From Peptococcaceae bacterium UBA5767 (lineage in GTDB: Bacteria; Bacillota; TC1; UBA5767): a stretch of DNA of 25,741 nucleotides. The position numbers were made by a program, and so were the translations under genes. Every line of letters starts with the position of its first letter. The stretch's first letter is position 1. Below, piece after piece: positions 7,465-15,674 of this stretch. The notes beneath the pieces are model-generated. The model did not search any database. It was not told where the DNA came from and worked only from the letters and a program-made list of their open reading frames with translations. Location of the stretch: the NCBI GenBank assembly GCA_002418765.1, contig DIET01000003.1:1-25741 (forward strand), read 5' to 3'.

Positions 7465-8541
7465 CTATTCTACTTGTTGAATCTGGCTTGCGTCAGTAAT
7501 CTGTGGGCCAACTTCTATGACTCCGTCCTTAATTGCCTTTTCAACTTTTTTGACATACTCCCAAACCTCTGCAGGCACATCTTCTTTCCAAGCTCCCTGT
7601 AAGTCAACATATCTTATTCCACCTGATTCAATATCTACTGTGTACACTTTCACCTCAAAGGGTAAAGAGCCATCCTCGAATGCTTTAACCAGTTGAAAAT
7701 TTCTTAATCCCAAATCAACTTCTGTACTTACTGCTATTACAGTGGGAGCTGATTCGTAACGGTTTCTAGTAGCACCCGTAACAATAACACCTGGGTTTTC
7801 TTTGGCAGCTTCATAAACACCGCCAGCTGCTCCAGCGCAATGAGCAACAAATGCATCCACTCCCTGATTAATAAAGGTAAGTGCAACTTCTTTAGCTTTT
7901 GCAGCGTCGGTCACACTACCAATATAGGTACCGACAAATTCAGCTGTTGGATCAGCATAAGCAACAGCAATTTTACAACCGTTAAAATTGTTAATGGTTG
8001 ACGGTTGTTCATTTCCACCAATAAATCCTATCTTTTTGGTCGTAGAGAATTTGGTGGCAAATATGCCTTCCAAAAATGCTTCTTGGAACGCATTCAAATT
8101 TAAGGAAATCAGGTTGGGTTCCTGTGTAGTAGTGGAACTATTGATCATAAAAATAGTGTCCGGAAAATCAGGAGCTACAGCCATAGCAGCGTCTGAAAAT
8201 TCATTGCCATGGCCTATGACATAATCATAACCATTAGAAGCGAACTCCCTAAAAACTCCTTGCATGTCTGATGCTGCAATGTTTGTTACAGCACTAATTT
8301 CTGCACCTAATTCCTCTTCAATCATTACCAAACCATCGTAAGCCATAGCATTCCAACCATTGTCATTAATGTCTCCACTCGTAAGAAGACCTACTTTTAA
8401 TTGTTCCTTTTCGACTGGTTTCTCAGCCTCAGCAGGAGTCTCTGGCTCATCAATTTCTTCAGCAACCTCTTGTGAAGCGCATCCTACTACCAATGCTAAA
8501 ATTACTAGTATTGTGATAATAAGCGACATTGTTTTTTTCAT
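7465..8541 (-). CDS. BMP/PnrA-family substrate-binding lipoprotein, copy 2
   Basis: A 358-residue lipoprotein with the same plan as the gene at 2012-3088: signal peptide, LVVGC lipobox with Cys21, acidic linker, then the BMP periplasmic-binding fold. It lies in the main cluster between the selenoprotein gene and the hydroxylase genes, so it is the likely principal binding protein of the importer at 11,436-14,954. Compared with copy 1 it reads SDMQGVFREFASNG and GHGNEFSDAAM rather than SDMQSLFREYAANG and GHGNQYTDAAM, and TIFMINSSTTTQ rather than TRFIINSSTATQ. The two may therefore bind related but different ligands. The start ATG has a GGAGAG site. Family certain; ligand inferred only as a nucleoside- or heterocycle-like compound. 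Confidence 0.93.
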   Translation of the reverse strand: MKKTMSLIITILVILALVVGCASQEVAEEIDEPETPAEAEKPVEKEQLKVGLLTSGDINDNGWNAMAYDGLVMIEEELGAEISAVTNIAASDMQGVFREFASNGYDYVIGHGNEFSDAAMAVAPDFPDTIFMINSSTTTQEPNLISLNLNAFQEAFLEGIFATKFSTTKKIGFIGGNEQPSTINNFNGCKIAVAYADPTAEFVGTYIGSVTDAAKAKEVALTFINQGVDAFVAHCAGAAGGVYEAAKENPGVIVTGATRNRYESAPTVIAVSTEVDLGLRNFQLVKAFEDGSLPFEVKVYTVDIESGGIRYVDLQGAWKEDVPAEVWEYVKKVEKAIKDGVIEVGPQITDASQIQQVE

Positions 8542-8564
8542 AATTTTTCTCTCCTTTTCGCAGC

Positions 8565-8596
8565 ACTATATTTGCTTATCTGTATTTCAGCAAATA
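8565..8596 (-). promoter_or_regulatory. Promoter with overlapping inverted-repeat operator, BMP copy 2
   Basis: TTGCTG and TATAGT are 17 bases apart on the minus strand, and the arms TATTTGCT and AGCAAATA (8569-8596) with a 12-base centre cover them. One centre base differs from copy 1 (GATA rather than GATT). This suggests that the binding protein can be transcribed separately from the upstream selenoprotein genes and repressed by a dimeric regulator. Confidence 0.6.
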
Positions 8597-8695
8597 CATA
8601 GTGGCATAGAACGCAAATGAAAAGCAAATCATCTAAACAACCCCTGTGAACCATTGCATCTATCGGATTGTGCAAAAATCACGACTAGATATTAG

Positions 8696-10012
8696 CTACA
8701 ACACCTCCCCAAATATGACTTGTTCGTTTATCTTGGTTTGTAATGATTCCAACGCTGCTTCCATTAAACGTCGGCGAAATGCTTTTTCTCTTTCTAGCGA
8801 TAACTTGGGATCTCCTACGGGATGCATGACTCCGCTGCCTTTCATAATTCTGTTTACACCAATTGACTTAGCAACAGATATCAATGAAGTAATAAAAACA
8901 GTTGGAATACCCAAACGTTCAAACTCTTTACTCATCGTTGCACCGCAACGTGTCCCGGACCCTCAGGTACCTGTAGCAATTACGGCATCTACTTTAGCTT
9001 CTATAAGCTCCTTTCCAATTTCTTGACCGAATCTTTTACAATTAGCAACGTAGGATGCCATGCCACATGTCACATAATAGGTTTCATGAAGTTTTCCAAT
9101 ATAACCTTCTGCCTCAAATTCCCGCATAACATCAACGGGTAGCACTCTGTCAGGGTCTTTGTTGGCATAAAAACAATCGTATCCACCATGAATAGCGTCA
9201 TGAGACTTTTCTACCAAATCTACTATTCCTACTAAACTATACTTAGCCCAACGTGTGGAACGCCCAACTTCCAAATGATCCGGATTGCCTGCAGGAACAA
9301 TACCGCCTTCAGTAACAAGTGCGATAGTAGCTGATTTTAAATCAAGAATAGGTTCAGGCGGAACAACACGGTCAAGCACTGGAATAGGTAATTCAGTTTT
9401 AACCTGTTCTCCTTTAAGTTTTTGCAGTAGCATATCCACTGCACGTTCAGCGGCATTTTGTGTAGATATTGCGTTCTTCCTAAATCCTTGGGGAATGTAG
9501 CCTTCAACATCCGCTGGACCAATTTTTGTACCTGCTGCAAGCTTGGCTGCCAGTTCCACCATAGGATTAACTGCATCAGCCATAGTAGCTGCAGAAGCTC
9601 CTGCAGGTACAATATAAATTTTGGAGCGGTATAACTCCACACCTGGGTTCTCTATATGCATTGCGGTAACTGCTGGCAATCCCAGTCTCTCAACAACTGC
9701 CTCACAAACCATTCCGCATGCCATACCATAACGCCCTGCATTAAATGCTGGCCCGGCAATGACTATATCTGGTTCTAGATTTTGGATTGCTTCAATTATT
9801 TCATTCATTGCGTCTAGTGGATTTTCAGTAGCATAATTATCGCCACAAAAAACTGTTCCGACTATTCTACCTTGACTAAATTTTTGCTCTATTAGCCTTC
9901 CCGGTCCAACAGCACCTTCCCTTACTCCAACTCCAACATGCGCCTTATCTTCACCTCCTATCCCTGCAAAGAATTGGTTAATATAATGGACTATCCTAAT
10001 ATTTTGGCTCAT
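8696..10012 (-). CDS. GrdB/GrdF/GrdH-type selenoprotein, substrate-binding component B of a glycine-reductase-like enzyme (TGA = Sec350)
   Basis: The frame runs from the ATG at 10,012 through a TGA at 8963-8965 to a TAG at 8696, giving 438 residues, close to the usual ~436 for GrdB. The N-terminus (VHYINQFFAGIGGEDKAHVG) and AGPAFNAGRYGMACG are family hallmarks. Around the TGA the protein reads ATGT-U-GSGTRCGATMSKE. Known GrdB proteins have U-G-T-C-T-R-C there, so one of the two nearby cysteines is glycine here. The family attacks the alpha carbon of glycine, sarcosine or betaine and passes the product to GrdA as a selenoether. A strong AAGGAGG site precedes the start, 21 bases after the GrdE-type gene. 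Annotators that treat TGA as stop will split it. The neighbourhood does not settle which substrate it takes. Confidence 0.92.
8936..8965 (-). promoter_or_regulatory. Sec codon and SECIS-like hairpin of the GrdB-type gene
   Basis: Twelve bases after the TGA (8963-8965) comes CGTTGCGGTGCAACG (8936-8950), a perfect 6-bp stem with a GGT loop. The loop starts 19 bases after the TGA, within the range known for bacterial SECIS elements, which need a G early in the apical loop to bind SelB. The broken copy at 3483-3497 has one mismatch in this stem. Confidence 0.7.
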
Positions 10013-10033
10013 ATCAAAATCCTCCTTTTCCGC

Positions 10034-11308
10034 TTAGTATTGCATCGCTCTCATTTTCATGGCACCAGCTTGATTGGTAGATGAATATACAATCGTGAAA
10101 TTTACTGTAATTGCGCCGGAAGCCTCTGTCTGTTCGTTAAGCACGAAAGCACCTTCGATGTATTTTCCCCCAAGGAGCTTTTCCACTGCTGGCAAATCGA
10201 GCAACTCTTCTCTGTTCCCGGTGGAAACTATGGCATTGGCTTCTGGTACACTATCTATAAGTGGTACGTCATTTCCTTCCATTCCACCTATTTCATATGT
10301 AATTACAACACTTTTTATCCCTTGTTTTTCACATTCACGGCAAGCTAGCATCTGATCAATCATAGACATACCCGCACCCTCTTGGGTTAAAATAACACCA
10401 TCGATATCAAGGAGCCGAGCTATTTTGGCGGCAAACGATGCGGAACGCTCTTTTAAAAACGTGGTCTTCCCGTGCCCCTCCGTCAGTATAATCCCTACGA
10501 AGCACAAGTCTTTTCCATGTCTCTGGTACAAGCTTTCTATTACTGGGTTGTTGCAATGAATGTAGGTCGGTACTGTTTGCATCGAGTGATTACCAGATAC
10601 TACGGCACCATCCATAAATTCATTAGGATGCATTAAGGTAGGAACTAGATTTACTGCGTCACTCCCATAAACAAAGGTCTCTAAAAGAGCCCCTTGCGAC
10701 TGTATCTGGTATATATACGCAACTCTCGGCAACCCTTCTGCAGTGTCACTTAACTCATATGTCTCAATGTTTTCAGAAATTAATTCTTTAGTTGTTTCGG
10801 CTAAATAGTTTGCAGCCTTAAGAGAAGCCAAGCGAATACTGGCATCATAGTCTGCGTTACTTATACCTGCTGCTGCTTTAGAAGTAATAACAAGGTTATG
10901 AGTCTTCGCCCCTAAGCAGTATTGTGCTGCTGGACCGCTCATATCTATAAGACCTTCCCTGCTAACCATCAAACCTTTTTCAGTTTTACTATATTCACCG
11001 GTAAGAACAACTGCCGCCCCTTCTAAACAATTAGTACGGCCAGAACCTGCTGTGTGAGGAGGGCTTAAAAACCCAGGGTATATCCCCCCCTCAGGCTTAA
11101 AGCGGGGTTCAACCATATCCAGCACATGAATTATTCGCACAGAGTCACCGGGATTTGTAATATCAACATCCAAATTTTCTATACGGTAATCTTCACCTAT
11201 CAACCCCAACATTTCTTCCTTATTAACCCTTAGCAAACCATTGTCATACTCTGTTTTTTCACCGAACTCTATCTTATTAACAAGAAATTTTGCCAACTCT
11301 AATTTCAA
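10034..11308 (-). CDS. GrdE/GrdG/GrdI-type component B proprotein of a glycine-reductase-like enzyme
   Basis: A 424-residue partner subunit of the selenoprotein encoded just downstream. The N-terminus MKLELAKFLVNKIEFGEKTE and the segments PGFLSPPHTAGSGRTNCLEG, MHPNEFMDGAVVSGN and NNPVIESLYQRHGKDL match the GrdE family. In characterised GrdE the proprotein is cut after SGN at a Cys (about residue 242) that becomes a pyruvoyl group. Here SGN ends at residue 240 and is followed by HSMQTVPTYIHC, so the expected Cys is absent and the loop is about two residues shorter. The start is a TTG at 11,306-11,308 with GGAGGG upstream. It is the first gene of the grdE-grdB pair, after the importer genes. 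Family sure; the processing claim rests on remembered motifs. Confidence 0.9.
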   Translation of the reverse strand: MKLELAKFLVNKIEFGEKTEYDNGLLRVNKEEMLGLIGEDYRIENLDVDITNPGDSVRIIHVLDMVEPRFKPEGGIYPGFLSPPHTAGSGRTNCLEGAAVVLTGEYSKTEKGLMVSREGLIDMSGPAAQYCLGAKTHNLVITSKAAAGISNADYDASIRLASLKAANYLAETTKELISENIETYELSDTAEGLPRVAYIYQIQSQGALLETFVYGSDAVNLVPTLMHPNEFMDGAVVSGNHSMQTVPTYIHCNNPVIESLYQRHGKDLCFVGIILTEGHGKTTFLKERSASFAAKIARLLDIDGVILTQEGAGMSMIDQMLACRECEKQGIKSVVITYEIGGMEGNDVPLIDSVPEANAIVSTGNREELLDLPAVEKLLGGKYIEGAFVLNEQTEASGAITVNFTIVYSSTNQAGAMKMRAMQY

Positions 11309-11435
11309 TTTAATCCCTCCTGTATATTCTAATGAATTATCTATCTAAAATTAGCAACATCAACTATTTATCTTTATCCCCCCTTTTTAACCATTGCCCA
11401 AAAAAGATATACTATAAAACTTTTTCAGGGTACCG

Positions 11436-12953
11436 CTAATTAGTTTGATTTTTTTTAGCACCTGCCATCATTAAGCCCAATTCATGAATTTGTACTTGAG
11501 GTGTTACAATACCCATTATTTCACCTCCATATATAACTGCAATCTTGTCACTTAATGCTAAAATCTCATCTAATTCAGTTGAAATTAACAATACCGCTTT
11601 GGCATCATCTCTTACTTCAATTATTTTTTTATGTATATATTCAGTAGCTCCTACGTCTAAACCTCGAGCAGGATGCATGGCGATGAGTAAATCAAGGTCT
11701 CGTGTCATTTCTCTGCCCAAAACAACTTTCTGCTGATTACCACCAGATAAATTATTCATTATCTCTTTAGAACTTGGGGTTTTAACCTGATAATCATTTA
11801 TCAGGTTATCAACTCTGGACTCTATTTTTTTCCACTGTAATACAATTCCTTTTGCATAAGGAGGTTTATAGTAATCCATCATCATAATGTTTTCTATTAA
11901 ATTCATAGCTAATACTACGCCCCTCTTATGCCTGTCCTCAGGAATATGAGAAACATTTCTATCAATGATTTCCCTCGGGTGCATATTGGTAATATTTTCA
12001 CCATTTAATAAAATCTCCCCATTTGTAACTCTTGTAAGACCTGTTATGCAATCAACAAGCTCTGTCTGACCGTTGCCGTCAACTCCACAAATACCAAGGA
12101 TTTCTCCTTTGTGAACCTGCAAGTCTATTCCTTTCAGCGCTTCTAGTCCTCTATCACTATTGCACGATAATTTATTTAGCTCGAGTACAAGATCTTGGGG
12201 GTTATATGAAGCCTTAGCGTATTCTTCAATAATTTCTCTGCCCACCATAAACTTAGAAAGTTCTTCTGGATTTGTATCTTCTTTCTTAAGTGTCGCTACA
12301 ACACTCCCCCCGCGCAAAACAGTGATTCGATCACTAAATGACATTACTTCTTTAAGCTTATGAGTAATGAGAATGATGGTATGCCCCTTAATGGCCAATT
12401 TCTTTAGCATGATAAACAAGCCATCAACCTCTTGAGGAGTCAAAACAGCGGTAGGTTCATCGAGAATTAACAGGTCAGCGCCTCTAATTAGAGCCTTTAG
12501 AATTTCTAATCTTTGTTGTTGGCCAACAGTCAATGTGGATACTTTTACCCATGGTTGAATATTAAAACCATATTGCTTCGCTAAGGAAGAAAATCTTGCT
12601 GCCGCTTCCTGCAAATCCAACCTTGGTGATTTTGCAGATTTCATGCCTAATATCACGTTTTCCACAGCTGTCAAACTAGGTATCAACATAAAATGCTGAT
12701 GGACCATTCCTATTCCCAATCTAATCGCAGCTCTAGGAGAATCAATCAAAACTTTTTGTCCATCCAAATATATCTCACCAGCATTCGGAGAATATAGACC
12801 ATACAAAATATTCATCAACGTGGTCTTACCTGCTCCATTTTCTCCTAGAAGAGCATGTATTTCACCTTTTATTACCTCTAAGTCTACATTTTTGTTGGCT
12901 ACTACTTCCGGAAAATATTTGCATATGTTTTTCATTTGAAGTTTTGTACTCAT
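11436..12953 (-). CDS. ABC importer ATPase with two nucleotide-binding domains (NupO/YufO type)
   Basis: A 505-residue fusion of two ABC domains, the usual form for BMP-dependent nucleoside and ribose importers. Domain 1 has Walker A GENGAGKTT (about residues 38-46), the signature LTVGQQQRLEI and Walker B LLILDEPTAVLTP. Domain 2 has the degenerate Walker A GVDGNGQTEL, the signature LSGGNQQKVVLGRE and a degenerate Walker B LLIAMHPARGLDVG. This asymmetry is normal in the family: domain 1 is the main ATP-hydrolysing site. It powers uptake through the two permeases encoded upstream, with two bases separating it from the nearer one. The next gene downstream (GrdE type) is 127 bp away, so the importer and reductase may share a transcript. 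Confidence 0.95.
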   Translation of the reverse strand: MSTKLQMKNICKYFPEVVANKNVDLEVIKGEIHALLGENGAGKTTLMNILYGLYSPNAGEIYLDGQKVLIDSPRAAIRLGIGMVHQHFMLIPSLTAVENVILGMKSAKSPRLDLQEAAARFSSLAKQYGFNIQPWVKVSTLTVGQQQRLEILKALIRGADLLILDEPTAVLTPQEVDGLFIMLKKLAIKGHTIILITHKLKEVMSFSDRITVLRGGSVVATLKKEDTNPEELSKFMVGREIIEEYAKASYNPQDLVLELNKLSCNSDRGLEALKGIDLQVHKGEILGICGVDGNGQTELVDCITGLTRVTNGEILLNGENITNMHPREIIDRNVSHIPEDRHKRGVVLAMNLIENIMMMDYYKPPYAKGIVLQWKKIESRVDNLINDYQVKTPSSKEIMNNLSGGNQQKVVLGREMTRDLDLLIAMHPARGLDVGATEYIHKKIIEVRDDAKAVLLISTELDEILALSDKIAVIYGGEIMGIVTPQVQIHELGLMMAGAKKNQTN

Positions 12954-12955
12954 CT

Positions 12956-13888
12956 TTAGTCACCCCTATTCTTCATCGTAGGAATTCCGTTTGATGCTGA
13001 AGATTTTACTGGTTTCTTAAATATTCCTGATAACGCAAGAAGTGTCATAGCATAAGGAATCATCATAGCAAACTGATAAGGGACACCTGTACCTGATACT
13101 TGTAATCTGTACTGTACTGCCTCGCCCGCACCAAATAATAAAGCCGCACCTAAAGCGCCTAAAGGGTTGAGGTTCCCAACAGTTAATACCGCCAATGCAA
13201 TAAAACCACGCCCAGCTATCATATTTTCCGTAAAAAAGCTTAGAAGAGCCATGGAAACATAAGCTCCAGCCAACCCGCACATAAAACCACCATAGACAAT
13301 CGTACCGTAACGAATTGAACACACATTGATCCCAACTGTCTCACAAGCCTTAGGGTTTTCACCTACTGCTCTGATTTTTAAACCAAGCTCTGTCTTAAAT
13401 AGCACATAATGTATCATCGGAAGTATAATGATAGTCACATACACAAGTGGGTTTTGCTGAAATAAAATGGGTCCAAGTACAGGTAATTTACTTAACAAAG
13501 GTACATTTATTTTGGAAAAGGATGCTATTATGGGCATTGTCGTGTTCATTCCAAAAATCACCCTCGCCAATACTGTTGATACTCCTAATCCAAACAAATT
13601 AATAGCAGTACCGCATACCGGCGGATAAGCCCCTGCTGTTACGACTAAAAACGCAAATATTAATGATGTTAAGGCACCGGACAAGCTTGCCAATAATGCT
13701 CCTACCCAAGGGTTCCCAGTATAGTAGGAACCTGCAACTCCAACAATAGCGCCGATAAGCATCATCCCCTCAGCGCCAATATTCCTTATGCCGGCTCGGG
13801 AACCATACAGTAAACCAAGAGCGGCAATTAGTAAGGGGGTCGATGTTCTAACAGCAGCAGCAAAAAATATAATTGCCTCATTGTACAT
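12956..13888 (-). CDS. ABC importer permease 2 (NupQ/YufQ type)
   Basis: A 310-residue membrane protein of the BPD_transp_2 family, with about eight to ten hydrophobic segments spread along the length. Typical landmarks are SRAGIRNIGAEGMMLIGA near the N-terminus and LKIRAVGENPKACETVGI in the cytoplasmic coupling loop. It forms the inner-membrane channel together with the other permease. Its ATG overlaps the end of the preceding permease gene by 11 bases, which points to coupled translation and balanced amounts. The adjoining ATPase and the BMP lipoproteins complete the importer. Confidence 0.94.
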   Translation of the reverse strand: MYNEAIIFFAAAVRTSTPLLIAALGLLYGSRAGIRNIGAEGMMLIGAIVGVAGSYYTGNPWVGALLASLSGALTSLIFAFLVVTAGAYPPVCGTAINLFGLGVSTVLARVIFGMNTTMPIIASFSKINVPLLSKLPVLGPILFQQNPLVYVTIIILPMIHYVLFKTELGLKIRAVGENPKACETVGINVCSIRYGTIVYGGFMCGLAGAYVSMALLSFFTENMIAGRGFIALAVLTVGNLNPLGALGAALLFGAGEAVQYRLQVSGTGVPYQFAMMIPYAMTLLALSGIFKKPVKSSASNGIPTMKNRGD

Positions 13889-14954
13889 TTTTTTTTGCCT
13901 TTCTTCTTCTTTCTAGTATCTCATACATACTACTTGCAAGAATAAAGAGAATTACTAGTGCTTGGATGATATAAGCAAGAGCAGAAGGGATACTTGCTAA
14001 CACCTGCATTGTGTTTGATCCAGCCTTTAGCGCACCAAAGAAAATTGCGGAAACTAAAACTCCATAAGGGTGATTTCCACCTAACAACGAAACGGCAATA
14101 CCTTCAAAGCCAATGTTAACTGAAAAATTTTGTATTAAACGGTATTGCACTCCCAAAATTTCAGTAACACCTGCTAAACCGGCCAAACCTCCTGCTGAAA
14201 ACATAGCAAATACTATATTTCTTTTAGGTTTAATTCCCGCATATTTAGCTGCTTCTGCGTTAAAACCTACCAACCGTGTTTCAAATCCTTTCGTTGTATG
14301 CCAAAGGAAGTAATAAACAATAACTACAAATAAGATAGCCAAAACGATTCCTAAATGTATTCTGGTTCCCGCTATTAGCCTTGGCAGTATAGCCGTTGGC
14401 TCAATCAGCGCAGTTTGAGGCCAGTTTCCTGGTGGTTCAATCATCGGTCCTGTCACCATATAGTTTACAAAGTTTCTCGATATATGGTTTAACATAATAG
14501 TTGTTATAACTATGCTGGCTCCAAATTTTACATTCAGCACGCCTGCTAACAAACCCAAAAGTCCTCCAGCAATAAAACCTGCAATAATTGCCAACGGAAG
14601 ATGTATAACCATTGGCATCCCTTTCAAAAATATTCCAACAGCAGTTGCTCCAATAGCGCCGAGGAACAACTGTCCTTCAGCACCAAGATTGGTTACACCA
14701 CATCTTCTTCCTATAGCAAAGCTCAAACCTGTAAAAACCAAAGGGGTCGTTTTCAATATGGTTTCACCTATCGAATTAATAGAACCAAACGATCCTCGCC
14801 ATAAGCTGGCATATGCTTTCATAGGGCTAAAGCCCATGGCCAAAATAATGATTGCACCTACTGTGAAAGCCAAAATGACTGATACTATCGGAACTAAAAC
14901 TACCTTGAGCCATTTACCCAGTTTTTTTCTTACAAAAACAACCGCACCGGCCAT
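13878..14954 (-). CDS. ABC importer permease 1 (NupP/YufP type)
   Basis: A 358-residue multi-spanning permease of the BPD_transp_2 family. It has a basic N-terminus (VRKKLGKWLK), a first membrane segment at about residues 20-40, the landmark GRRCGVTNLGAEGQLFLGA, and the coupling-loop segment TRLVGFNAEAAKYAGI. I chose the ATG at 14,952-14,954, which has a GAGGAG site seven bases upstream; a GTG five codons earlier overlaps that site. It is the first gene after the promoter at 15,047-15,076 and so heads the importer operon. The order permease-permease-ATPase followed by catabolic genes and the binding protein suggests a dedicated uptake system for the pathway substrate. Confidence 0.94.
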   Translation of the reverse strand: MAGAVVFVRKKLGKWLKVVLVPIVSVILAFTVGAIIILAMGFSPMKAYASLWRGSFGSINSIGETILKTTPLVFTGLSFAIGRRCGVTNLGAEGQLFLGAIGATAVGIFLKGMPMVIHLPLAIIAGFIAGGLLGLLAGVLNVKFGASIVITTIMLNHISRNFVNYMVTGPMIEPPGNWPQTALIEPTAILPRLIAGTRIHLGIVLAILFVVIVYYFLWHTTKGFETRLVGFNAEAAKYAGIKPKRNIVFAMFSAGGLAGLAGVTEILGVQYRLIQNFSVNIGFEGIAVSLLGGNHPYGVLVSAIFFGALKAGSNTMQVLASIPSALAYIIQALVILFILASSMYEILERRRKAKKNVQ

Positions 14955-15046
14955 TATTAATCTCCTCACATCTTATAGTTTTAGAAACCCTGAATTTTAA
15001 AGTGATTTAGCAAACTATCTATAATTAATTAACAAACCAATTGAAG

Positions 15047-15076
15047 ATAATAGTTCTTGTCTGATCAATTTGTCAA
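15047..15076 (-). promoter_or_regulatory. Promoter of the importer-reductase operon
   Basis: On the minus strand, TTGACA (15,071-15,076) matches the -35 consensus exactly, and TATTAT (15,047-15,052) follows after 18 bases. Transcription would begin near 15,040 and leave a leader of about 85 bases before the permease ATG. It is the best housekeeping-type promoter I can see in the window. I see no convincing operator or riboswitch in the leader. Confidence 0.65.
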
Positions 15077-15187
15077 TTATTATTTGTTCCTTCTTTATTG
15101 GTATCTACTCCATAAATCAGGTGTATAGTCTGACTCTCCTCCAAAATATCATGCAATCATGCATTTAGTTCTGCCCATAACTACTGC

Positions 15188-15639
15188 TTAGTAACAAGTC
15201 CCAATGGCTTCGCTCCTGGCCAGTTGCGAAGCCAAAGGAACAATCCTGTCCAGAACGCATTTCATATCTACTGCACTGTTTCTGGTTTCAGCCATGTATG
15301 TAAATTTCTTAAATATATCGGAACAAAATTCTTGGAATACATACCGAAAACAATTGGCACGTCCCGCTTTGAAAGCAGGACCAGTGATAACAGCACCCGG
15401 CTCATACTTCTTTATCATCTCAAGGACAGTAGCGGTCACATCATCATTGTTTTCGCCAAAAGAGAAATCACCACAAACTACGATGGCAACGATTTCTGCC
15501 GCATCACCAAACAATTGCTTCAGTCCTATTTCAGAATCTTTAACTCCCTCAAATTCCAATGAAGCGATGTCGGTTTTTTCTTCACCACCAATACCAATGT
15601 AGAAATGGTTTATATCATGAACAACTTAATTTTTTTCAC
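15188..15639 (-). pseudogene. GrdB-like gene remnant, frameshifted and truncated
   Basis: The reading VVHDINHFYIGIGGEEKTDIAS and VITGPAFKAGRANCF marks the start of a GrdB-type component B subunit, different in sequence from the gene at 8696-10012. A GTG start at 15,637-15,639 (VKKIK) is out of frame with the rest: one base is missing around codon 5. The family region between AGPAFNAG and the alanine-rich segment is shortened, and a TAA at 15,188 ends the protein at about 150 residues, far short of ~436 and before the Sec region. It lies 35 bases after grdA, the usual place for grdB. It is most likely the decayed partner of the neighbouring grdA. Confidence 0.8.
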
Positions 15640-15674
15640 TGTTTTCCCCACTTTTCCGGGTATTTACTTTCTAA

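Larger units (their letters stand above)
7342..9290. repeat. Duplicated catabolic segment, copy 2 (intact, probably the parent)
   Basis: This is the counterpart of 1889-3775. It spans the first codons of the hydroxylase small subunit, the stem-loop, the BMP gene, its promoter region and the 3' half of the selenoprotein gene. Both ends lie inside intact genes, so this copy is the likely donor and the left-hand copy the product. Confidence 0.88.

Noticed and set aside
11309..11435. Operator half-site (TTGCTAATTTTAGATAGATAA) ahead of the GrdE-type gene
   Set aside because: Only one half resembles the BMP operator; the other arm is missing, so chance similarity in AT-rich DNA is as likely.
14970..15046. 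Riboswitch in the leader of the importer operon
   Set aside because: I looked for purine-type and other familiar conserved cores and found none; the leader is only about 85 bases.
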